Made by a program: the position numbers and the translations under genes
Notes under the pieces: generated by a model
What the model was told of the DNA's origin: nothing
The model's database searches: none
The model's input: only the letters and a program-made list of their open reading frames with translations
In this document: in pieces, positions 57,381 through 64,000 of the stretch
Layout of the letters: every line of letters begins with the position of its first letter
Position numbering within the stretch: position 1 is the stretch's first letter
Assembly: GCF_918320885.1 (NCBI RefSeq)
Contig: NZ_OU907312.1
Coordinates: 470,465 to 534,464, forward strand
Length of the DNA: 64,000 nt
Direction of reading: 5' to 3'
Source: an unidentified bacterial endosymbiont
GTDB taxonomy: Bacteria > Pseudomonadota > Gammaproteobacteria > Enterobacterales > G038960095

Positions 57381-57741
57381 TCCGAAACCAAGCATACCTC
57401 TTAGATAAAATTGATGAGGATTGAGTTGATAATTCCTGCTATCAGTCAGTTGGACCCACTACCCACTAATCAAGAGCAGATCAGTCCATAGCGGTACTGG
57501 TTCAGTATACCGTTCATCGGCGTATCCGTCAGACACTGCTCCTCATGGTTAACCTGCTAGGGTGAGTCAACCAAGGTTCAGTATCACAATAATCAACGGT
57601 CAGTGATGGTATAATGCCCGATTTATTGCTAAGTTAATCGATTAATCGGAGTTGTCCAGTCACCCAAAGAGACGGGATGATTGAGGATAGGGCATGGATA
57701 GCTTCCTTGTTAAACAAAATATAAATTAGGTAATTATCAAC
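57381..57741. other. region upstream of topA
   Basis: These 361 bases contain no gene I can support. ATCAGTCAGTTGGACCC (57441-57457) is the exact inverse of 57336-57352 inside the IS630 relic. The last part carries the likely topA promoter. Confidence 0.5.
57607..57615 (+). promoter_or_regulatory. extended -10 promoter for topA
   Basis: TGGTATAAT is a perfect extended -10 element (TGnTATAAT), 127 bases upstream of the topA ATG. The -35 position (CAATAA, 57587-57592) is poor, as is usual for extended -10 promoters. Confidence 0.5.
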
Positions 57742-60357
57742 ATGGGTCAGGCACTTGTTATTGTTGAATCTCCGGCAAAGGCAAAAACCATTAACAAATA
57801 TTTGGGAAGTAACTTTATTGTTAAGTCGAGTATTGGTCATATTCGTGACCTCCCTACGAGCCGATCAACGAAGCAGTCTAAAGGCAGCACTGTTCCCAAG
57901 CGTCAAAAAGCAACCAGCGCCACTGCTGATAAAGCCACCACAGCACAACTCAAACAGCAGCAGGCCTTAGTGAATAGAATGGGGGTCGACCCTTATCAAG
58001 GTTGGCAAGCGCATTATGAAATCGTCCCTGGAAAAGAGAAAGTTGTTGCGGAATTAAAGGCACTGGCTAAACAGGTGGATGAGATCTACCTGGCAACCGA
58101 TCTCGATCGAGAAGGAGAGGCGATTGCTTGGCATCTACAGGAGATCATCGGCGGCGATCGACAGCGCTATCGACGGGTGATCTTTAATGAAATCACCCGC
58201 GAGGCCATTCAACAAGCGTTTAAAAATCCAGGGACTTTAGATTTAGCCCGGGTCCAAGCACAGCAAGCGCGACGCTTTCTTGATCGCGTCGTCGGCTATA
58301 TGGTCTCTCCGTTGTTGTGGAAAAAGATTGCCCGAGGGCTCTCAGCTGGACGGGTGCAATCGGTAGCGGTGCGTTTGGTCGTTGAGCGTGAACGGGATAT
58401 TAAAGTATTCCTCCCAGAGGAGTATTGGGAACTCCAAGCTGATGTGCAGACAGAGCAGGGAGCAGCGTTGCGCATGCAGGTAGTACAACAGCAATCACAA
58501 CCGTTTAAACCCGCCTGCGAAGCGGATGTTCAAGCGGCTATTGCCAAACTGCAAAAGAGTCCCTATGAGCTTATCAGCTGTGACGTAAAGCCCACCGCTA
58601 GTCAGCCTCCGGCGCCGTTCATTACCTCTACGCTACAGCAGGCAGCCAGCACCCGGATTGGTTTTAGTGTGAGGAAAACCATGGTAGCGGCACAGCGCCT
58701 CTATGAAGCGGGCTACATCACCTACATGCGGACTGATTCAACTAGTTTGAGTGCTGATGCCCTGCAGAAAGTGCGACACTATATCCAAAACAGCTTTGGC
58801 GAACACTATCTTCCTGATAAGCCTAATGTTTATAAAAGTAAAAGCAGCGCTCAAGAGGCCCATGAAGCGATTCGGCCGACTTCAGTCGATCTACTGGCGG
58901 AGCAGCTCAAGGTTGTGGATGCGGATGCCCGTAAACTCTATCACTTGATCTGGTCGCAATTCGTAGCCTGCCAAATGGTGCCTGCACGGTATCAATCTAC
59001 CACCCTGACGGCCCGCTCTGGGGATTTTTTATTAAAGACCAAGGGCATGGTGCTACAGTTTGATGGCTGGACGCGAGTACTCCCAGTGCCTCGCAAAGCG
59101 GATGAGCGTCAGCTACTGCCTTTAGTAACGGTTCCCAGCCCGCTGCAGCTACAGCAACTGGAACCCAGTCAGCATTTTACCAAGCCGCCGGCGCGTTACG
59201 GGGAAGCTAGTTTAGTCAAAGAGTTGGAAAAACGAGGCATTGGTAGGCCTTCTACCTACGCAAACATCATCTCAACGATTCAAGAACGCGGCTATGTTAG
59301 AAGCGATAATAAGCGTTTTTATGCTGAAAAAATGGGAGAAATTGTCACCGATCGATTGCTGCAGAATTTCCAAGCGTTGATGAGTTACGATTTTACTGCA
59401 CGAATGGAGACCACTCTTGACGACATTGCGGGTAAAAAAAGCGATTGGAAAGCGGTGCTCGACCATTTTTTCACTGACTTTTGTACCCAATTAGCCTGTG
59501 CGGAAAAAGAGGTTGATCAGGGGGGGATGCAGCAGAACCAGATGGTGTTGACTAGCATCGATTGCCCACGCTGTGGTTGCAAAATGGGGATTCGTACCGC
59601 CAGTACTGGGGTATTCTTAGGCTGTTCTGGTTATACGGGCACCTCGACCGCCGATCGCTGTAAGCAGACGATTAACTTGATCCCTGAGGGAGAGGTGCTC
59701 AATATTTTAGAGGGTGATGCTGCCGAAACGGCTGCTTTACGCGCACGCCACCGTTGTCACAGTTGTGGAACCGCCATGGACAGTTACTGGATGGATCAAA
59801 AGCAACGGCTCTACGTGTGTGGAGACAACCCCCGCTGCTCTGGTTATCGGGTAGAGGAGGTGGCCGAGAGCCGGCGTTCGGTGGTCAGTTGCGAGAAATG
59901 TGGCTCTGAAATGACCCTGAAGACGGGTCGCTTTGGAAAATATATGGGTTGCAGTCATAGTGAGTGTGGCAATACACGAAAAATTTTACGCAATGGTGAG
60001 TTGGCACCCCCTAGAGAGGATCCTATTCCATTACCTGAGCTCAAATGCAGTCAATCAGAGGCCTATTTTGTATTGCGTCAGGGGGCGGCAGGTCTATTTT
60101 TAGCAGCGAATACCTTTCCTAAAGATCGCGAATCGCGCTCACCATTGGTGGAAGAGTTGGTACGCTTTAAAGATCGATTACCAGAGAAACTGCACTATTT
60201 AACCAAAGCGCCTACCACGGATCCCCAGGGTAATCGCACGGTGATTAGATTTAGTCGGAAAACCAAGCAGCACTATATTGCCGCAGAAAAATCTGCAAAA
60301 AACAGCCGCTGGTCACTGTTTTACAGCCAAGACCAGTGGCAAGCTAAGCAGAAGTGA
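57742..60357 (+). CDS. topA: DNA topoisomerase I
   Basis: TopA relaxes negative supercoils. It has 871 residues (E. coli 865). The Toprim domain ([34 protein letters not shown]) is followed by the active-site Tyr in [35 protein letters not shown] lies at the end of the catalytic core (quoted in parts). Three C-terminal zinc ribbons are visible: CPRCGCKMG...C, CHSCGTAM...C and CEKCGSEM...C; two further domains without Cys follow. Its last codons are duplicated just after the stop (GCAGAAGTGAATAA repeated), and a terminator follows. In E. coli cysB lies next to topA; here the CysB-like genes are 27 kb away. Confidence 0.97.
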   Translation: MGQALVIVESPAKAKTINKYLGSNFIVKSSIGHIRDLPTSRSTKQSKGSTVPKRQKATSATADKATTAQLKQQQALVNRMGVDPYQGWQAHYEIVPGKEKVVAELKALAKQVDEIYLATDLDREGEAIAWHLQEIIGGDRQRYRRVIFNEITREAIQQAFKNPGTLDLARVQAQQARRFLDRVVGYMVSPLLWKKIARGLSAGRVQSVAVRLVVERERDIKVFLPEEYWELQADVQTEQGAALRMQVVQQQSQPFKPACEADVQAAIAKLQKSPYELISCDVKPTASQPPAPFITSTLQQAASTRIGFSVRKTMVAAQRLYEAGYITYMRTDSTSLSADALQKVRHYIQNSFGEHYLPDKPNVYKSKSSAQEAHEAIRPTSVDLLAEQLKVVDADARKLYHLIWSQFVACQMVPARYQSTTLTARSGDFLLKTKGMVLQFDGWTRVLPVPRKADERQLLPLVTVPSPLQLQQLEPSQHFTKPPARYGEASLVKELEKRGIGRPSTYANIISTIQERGYVRSDNKRFYAEKMGEIVTDRLLQNFQALMSYDFTARMETTLDDIAGKKSDWKAVLDHFFTDFCTQLACAEKEVDQGGMQQNQMVLTSIDCPRCGCKMGIRTASTGVFLGCSGYTGTSTADRCKQTINLIPEGEVLNILEGDAAETAALRARHRCHSCGTAMDSYWMDQKQRLYVCGDNPRCSGYRVEEVAESRRSVVSCEKCGSEMTLKTGRFGKYMGCSHSECGNTRKILRNGELAPPREDPIPLPELKCSQSEAYFVLRQGAAGLFLAANTFPKDRESRSPLVEELVRFKDRLPEKLHYLTKAPTTDPQGNRTVIRFSRKTKQHYIAAEKSAKNSRWSLFYSQDQWQAKQK

Positions 60358-60376
60358 ATAAGCAGAAGTGAAGAGG

Positions 60377-60395
60377 GCCCCCAGTGGGGGCTTTT
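60377..60395 (+). terminator. intrinsic terminator after topA
   Basis: GCCCCC-AGT-GGGGGC hairpin followed by TTTT, 20 bases after the topA stop. It also lies just beyond the 3' end of the convergent rpmG. Confidence 0.8.
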
Positions 60396-60409
60396 AAAGG
60401 AAGAGGGGA

Positions 60410-60577
60410 TTACTTAATTTTTGCTTCTTTATACAGGACCCGCTGCCGTACCACTGGATCATACTTCTTGAGGGACATTTTTTCTGGGACATTACGTTTA
60501 TTTTTGGTGGTTGTATAGAAATGTCCGGTGTCAGCAGAGGAGACGAGTTTAATTTTTTCACAGAGACTTTTAGCCAT
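60410..60577 (-). CDS. rpmG: 50S ribosomal protein L33
   Basis: The protein has 55 residues, the same as E. coli: [55 protein letters not shown]. It lies 18 bases downstream of rpmB, in the standard rpmB-rpmG order. A Cys replaces Arg at position 6 compared with E. coli. Confidence 0.97.
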   Translation of the reverse strand: MAKSLCEKIKLVSSADTGHFYTTTKNKRNVPEKMSLKKYDPVVRQRVLYKEAKIK

Positions 60578-60595
60578 GAGAGCGCTCCTATCAGG

Positions 60596-60832
60596 TTATA
60601 TTTTTTGGCCTTGGGCCCGTAACTCAGCTAACACTGTCTCAATGCCTTTTTTATCAATAGTGCGCATTCCATTGCAAGAGATCCGCAGGCAGACGAAGCG
60701 TTTTTCGCTGTCTACCCAAAAACGCTTCGTCTGTAGATTAGGCAAAAAGCGACGTTTTGTAGCATTCATGGCATGTGAACGATTATTGCCGGTAAGCGGG
60801 CGTTTGCCAGTGACTTGGCAGACTCGAGCCAT
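60596..60832 (-). CDS. rpmB: 50S ribosomal protein L28
   Basis: The protein has 78 residues, as in E. coli: [57 protein letters not shown]. First gene of the rpmB-rpmG operon; in E. coli this operon lies near pyrE and dut. Confidence 0.97.
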   Translation of the reverse strand: MARVCQVTGKRPLTGNNRSHAMNATKRRFLPNLQTKRFWVDSEKRFVCLRISCNGMRTIDKKGIETVLAELRAQGQKI

Positions 60833-60993
60833 AGAGATTCTCCGAACGATAGGGGACTACAAGGTGCCGATCAGCGATCAGCTGAGCAAGCCCACTCAAA
60901 AACAGAACCATTGTACCGCTGCCATCCAGTTTCCTCAAGGGGGGATGTGAACGATCACCTAAAATGTCCGGTTTTTGAACGGATTAACGGTCA

Positions 60994-61455
60994 TTGTTGG
61001 ACCCTGTTGTTGCTTCAGGATTCGGGTCTAGTCGTGAGTTGCCCCTGACTGCCAATGTCAGCGTCTATTGTTCTTGGCCTAAAAACTGGGCAAGAATACT
61101 CGATTCGGTCTGGTCGATCAGCTACGGCGAATTGGCCGATGCATACCAGCAATTCGGGTATCTTTACAAAGCCGCCGAATTGTATGAAAAAGCCGGAAGG
61201 AGGGCTCCCTCCTACGTCGGTCATCATTTATTCTCGGCAGCCATGCTATGGGAACAGCTGGGGAAACATGAGCGGGCATTATCGAGTTGCCTGACATTGT
61301 TTCAGTTATCACCGGACAATCCATCGGTAGTGGCGGTGGGGCTGAAATTGGGCAAGAAACTGCAGGACCGCAGTCTGGAGCATTTTGAAGCAGCTTACCA
61401 TCAGCTGCAGTCCAGCCTGCGCCAGGAGCCTCTGGAATATCTATCGAGCAACTGA
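60994..61455 (+). pseudogene. fragment of a TPR-like protein
   Basis: From about residue 45 the frame reads like tetratricopeptide repeats: GELADAYQQFGYLYKAAELYEKAGRRAP, then AAMLWEQLGKHERALSSCLTLFQLSPDNP (in parts). The first 40 residues do not look like protein-coding sequence and the TTG start has no good ribosome-binding site, so the 5' end is probably missing. It ends 11 bases before the MATE fragment, suggesting an old operon. Function unknown. Confidence 0.4.
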
Positions 61456-61466
61456 GTGGTGGTGAT

Positions 61467-61760
61467 GTGAAGCACACAACCTTAACGAAACGTAATTTCG
61501 CCGACTTTGCACTGACCCTGTTCGCTATGGGGATGGTCAGTGTCGGCTTCGGGGCGGTCGACCTGTTGATGATCGCGCCACTTGGCTTACAGCACATCGC
61601 GGCCGTGAGCCAGGGAGAGCTGATTACTTCCGCCTTACTAGAGGCCTTGATCGGTCTGGTGGATACTTTCATCGCCCGCTTGGCTGCGAAGGGCCATCTA
61701 CCCTATTGCTGGCGCTGATCTTCACCCTGGTATTCAGCAGCTACCTAAAGCCGAAAAACA
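61467..61760 (+). pseudogene. truncated, frameshifted MATE-family transporter
   Basis: The GTG start follows a GGTGGTGAT stretch. About 70 residues resemble the N-terminus of MATE (multidrug and toxin extrusion) transporters: FADFALTLFAMGMVSVGFG, DLLMIAPLGLQHIAAVSQGE, GLVDTFIARLAA. At about 61687 the frame shifts: the original frame stops at 61718, whereas the neighbouring frame continues EGPSTLLLALIFTLVFSSYL. Family likeness then ends near 61755, so at most the first two or three of twelve helices remain. Confidence 0.5.
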
Positions 61761-62091
61761 AGGTATGTCATGAAACATCTTGAAAATACCTCGGCTTTTC
61801 GCCACCAGCCGTCAAAATCAGTATTGTGCTTGTCCGATAGAGCAGAATAATTTAAATATGAGTAGACTAAGAGTGCTGATACCCCTATTAACCTGAGGAA
61901 CCACTGCTGCAATAGCACATGATTAGTTTCATCCATGGAGTTTAAAAACAGCAGGCAACAGCAGTTAGGGCTTGCTCCTCTGAGTGTCCGTAAAAAATGG
62001 GCAGGATCAGCTAGCCGCTCGGGGCACTGGTGATAGAGAGGACTCTACGCAACAGCCAGCGCTGTAGCGTAGGGAAAGCCTAGTAGAGAAG
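61761..62091. other. gene-poor region with a solo IS end
   Basis: No gene is supported between the MATE relic and rplS. The stretch 61985-62009, read on the minus strand, is TGATCCTGCCCATTTTTTAC followed by GGACA. It resembles the TGATC...GGACA ends of IS3-type elements such as copies A and B without being identical, so it is probably a relic of another IS3 element. Confidence 0.45.
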
Positions 62092-62478
62092 CTAGGGTGT
62101 GGCGGCAGTAGGGATGGCGGCATTCGGTCGACGTTGTAAGCGCTCTTTGATACGCGCCGCTTTGCCGGTCCGCTGCCGTAGGTAGTAGAGCTTGGCCCGC
62201 CGAACATCACCACGGCGTTTAACTTCAATCGAGTGAATAACCGGTGAGTGTGTTTGGAACACCCGTTCAACCCCTTCGCCACTGGAGATCTTCCGTACGG
62301 TAAAGGCTGAATGCAGGCCACGATTCCGTTTAGCGATGACAATCCCTTCAAAGGATTGTAGCCGCTTTTTACTGCCCTCGATGACCCAGAGTTTAACCTC
62401 AAGGCTATCCCCGGCCCGAAATTCTGGGACATCTGTTTTTAACTGCGCTTGCTCTATCTGTTCAATAATTTTGCTCAT
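62092..62478 (-). CDS. rplS: 50S ribosomal protein L19
   Basis: L19 lies at the subunit interface. The protein has 128 residues (E. coli 115). [54 protein letters not shown] and [12 protein letters not shown] are conserved; a 15-residue tail rich in Ala, Pro and Thr extends past the usual end. Last gene of rpsP-rimM-trmD-rplS. Confidence 0.96.
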   Translation of the reverse strand: MSKIIEQIEQAQLKTDVPEFRAGDSLEVKLWVIEGSKKRLQSFEGIVIAKRNRGLHSAFTVRKISSGEGVERVFQTHSPVIHSIEVKRRGDVRRAKLYYLRQRTGKAARIKERLQRRPNAAIPTAATP

Positions 62479-62512
62479 TGTTTATCCTTAGTGGCCTAGA
62501 AAGCAGGGATCG

Positions 62513-63274
62513 TTAAGGGTGTGGTTCGACAGACTCTTGTTGAAATTCCGCGAGTAGTCGTTGTTGTTGATCCGTCAGAGCTAGGTCCTTGAGTAGTTCA
62601 GGTCGTCTAAGCCAGGTACGACCTAACGACTGTTTTAACCGCCAACGTTCAATGTTAGCGTGATCCCCCGATAACAGTATCGGCGGAACTGCAGCTCCCT
62701 CAATATCAGGAGGGCGGGTGTAGTGTGGCGCGTCGAGCAAGCCTTGGGCGAAAGAGTCCTGCTGGGCTGAGCTGGGTTGACCCAAAACCCCCGGCAGACA
62801 GCGCGCTAGGGTGTCGATCAGCGTCATGGCCGGTAACTCTCCGCCACTCAACACATAATCCCCAACAGACCACTCTTCGTCAATCTCCTGCTCTACCAGC
62901 CGTTCATCAATGCCCTCATAGCGACCACAGACTAGAATCAGACCAGCATGGGTTGCCAGTTGTCTAATCGCCGCCTGGTTCAGCAAGCGGCCTTGAGGCG
63001 ACAAGGCAATCACCTTAGTCGTGCTTGCCGTGGCTACTTTAGCGGCTTGAATCGCTGCGCGCAAGGGGGCCACTTTCATGACCATGCCAGGTCCGCCACC
63101 ATAGGGGCGATCATCCACGGTACGATGCCGATCATCGGTAAAGTCTCGTGGACTCCAGCAACGTAAGCTGAGTAGCCCCTTGCGGAATGCCCGTCCGGTG
63201 ACGCCATACTCAGTAATGGCATGAAACATCTCAGGGAACAGGGTGACTACGCCAAAGCATAAGGTTCTAGTCAT
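62513..63274 (-). CDS. trmD: tRNA (guanine-37-N1)-methyltransferase
   Basis: TrmD methylates G37 next to the anticodon of tRNAs such as that for proline, preventing frameshifts. From ATG 63274 it has 253 residues (E. coli 255); a longer frame to 63310 would overlap rimM. The knotted SPOUT fold motifs are present: [41 protein letters not shown]. It lies 17 bases after rimM. Confidence 0.96.
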   Translation of the reverse strand: MTRTLCFGVVTLFPEMFHAITEYGVTGRAFRKGLLSLRCWSPRDFTDDRHRTVDDRPYGGGPGMVMKVAPLRAAIQAAKVATASTTKVIALSPQGRLLNQAAIRQLATHAGLILVCGRYEGIDERLVEQEIDEEWSVGDYVLSGGELPAMTLIDTLARCLPGVLGQPSSAQQDSFAQGLLDAPHYTRPPDIEGAAVPPILLSGDHANIERWRLKQSLGRTWLRRPELLKDLALTDQQQRLLAEFQQESVEPHP

Positions 63275-63291
63275 CAGCAGCGCCTGTGGCG

Positions 63292-63816
63292 TTAAAACTC
63301 CGGATCCCAATCGACGGTCACCAGACGGCGAACAAGATCGACTTGCTGAACGACGGCAGGTTCTATCCAGGGGATCAAGCGCTCGGTAATCCCATAAGCC
63401 TCGTTGGCGTCTGCTTTCACCACCAATACATCATTGGCACCAGTTTCTAGCAGTTGGATCACAAGGCCTAAGGGGTAGTCAGCCACGGTGACGACCTGAC
63501 AGCCTAACAGTTGGGACCAATAGTACTCTCCGCTGGGCAGTAGAGGAAGTTGTGCAGGCTCGATAGCGATTTGCCGCTGCACCATGGCCTGTGCGGCATT
63601 TCGATCATTGACGCCGGTTAACTTCACCACCAGGCGACCAGCGTGCTGTTTCCAGGCGCTCAAACCCACCTCAGACCAGCACCCATTTTTCTGGATTAAC
63701 CAGGGTTGGTATTCCAGGATACTGCGATGGTTCTCAGTGGCGGCATGCACTTTCAACCACCCCTGAACACCATAAGGGGCCCCAAAGGTGCCAACCACTA
63801 ACGGTTGTTGACTCAT
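63292..63816 (-). CDS. rimM: 16S rRNA processing protein RimM
   Basis: RimM assists maturation of the 30S head and binds S19. It has 174 residues (E. coli 182). The N-terminal domain ([18 protein letters not shown]) and C-terminal PRC barrel ([39 protein letters not shown]) are typical. It lies between rpsP and trmD in the standard order. Confidence 0.95.
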   Translation of the reverse strand: MSQQPLVVGTFGAPYGVQGWLKVHAATENHRSILEYQPWLIQKNGCWSEVGLSAWKQHAGRLVVKLTGVNDRNAAQAMVQRQIAIEPAQLPLLPSGEYYWSQLLGCQVVTVADYPLGLVIQLLETGANDVLVVKADANEAYGITERLIPWIEPAVVQQVDLVRRLVTVDWDPEF

Positions 63817-63837
63817 CCTGTGTGTTAATAGCGTGTG

Positions 63838-64000
63838 TTAGGCTGCTTTTTGGCTCTCTTTGAGCAAGCTTGCGACTCGATCAGAGAGGGAAGCGCCCTG
63901 ACCGACCCAGTAGTGAACACGCTCTTGATTAAGCCGTAGGCGCTCTGCTTTGCCACTGGCAATGGGATTAAAAAAGCCAACATTCTCTAAGAAACGGCCA
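63838..64000 (-). CDS. rpsP: 30S ribosomal protein S16 (5' end outside window)
   Basis: The last 53 codons and the stop are visible: [47 protein letters not shown]. coli S16 has 82 residues, so about 28 are beyond the edge. First gene of the rpsP-rimM-trmD-rplS operon. Confidence 0.95.
   Translation of the reverse strand, partial: GRFLENVGFFNPIASGKAERLRLNQERVHYWVGQGASLSDRVASLLKESQKAA

Noticed and set aside
61745..61936. 63-codon minus-strand frame
   Set aside because: No family likeness, no ribosome-binding site, and surroundings are relic sequence.

Overview
The window comes from a gammaproteobacterium whose proteins look like those of Enterobacterales. It carries the ATP synthase operon followed by glmU-glmS, the sequence nadB / rpoE-rseABC-lepA-lepB-rnc-era-recO, pyrE next to yicC-gmk-rpoZ-spoT-recG, rpmB-rpmG, and rpsP-rimM-trmD-rplS. 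Protein lengths and motifs are close to E. coli throughout. Blocks that lie far apart in E. coli are joined here, and genes expected inside conserved blocks are absent: atpI, trmH between spoT and recG, and rph between pyrE and yicC. Together with decaying insertion sequences, truncated genes and an ankyrin effector-like locus, this suggests a host-associated symbiont with a rearranged, moderately eroding genome. The genus cannot be read from the sequence.

Layout. 1-2543: cydD (partial) and cydC. 2741-6047: two unrecognised genes in tandem, one with a very basic N-terminus and one with ankyrin repeats plus an HExxH motif. 6435-9032: Lon-like protease, fabA, tRNA-Pro(CGG). 9074-10268: an NsrR-like Rrf2 regulator divergent from a YfeC-like DNA-binding protein. 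10312-13702: TPP riboswitch and thiBPQ. 13764-15389: fbp and ppa. 15471-25286: atpBEFHAGDC-glmU-glmS. 25344-26966: pdxJ-acpS converging on a stand-alone BarA-type HPt protein. 27308-31133: pckA and two tandem CysB-like regulators. 31161-34582: sdaC, an IS5-family remnant and nadB. 34749-42482: rpoE-rseABC, lepA-lepB-rnc-era-recO. 42490-44015: atypical dsbA and pyrE. 44404-51503: yicC, gmk, rpoZ, spoT, recG, tfoX/sxy. 51680-53269: prfC.

53298-57380 is an insertion-sequence graveyard. It holds an istB fragment, two identical inverted IS3-family copies, an unknown gene split by one of them (with a 3-bp target duplication), a second IS3 fragment and a frameshifted IS630-type transposase. After it come topA with its terminator, rpmG, rpmB, a decayed TPR/MATE pair, and the rplS-trmD-rimM-rpsP operon running off the window.

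Most promising for novelty are the two-gene locus at 2741-6047, recG whose only full-length initiator appears to be ATA, the orphan HPt domain, the CVQC DsbA-like protein, and the split unknown gene that can be rebuilt across the IS insertion.
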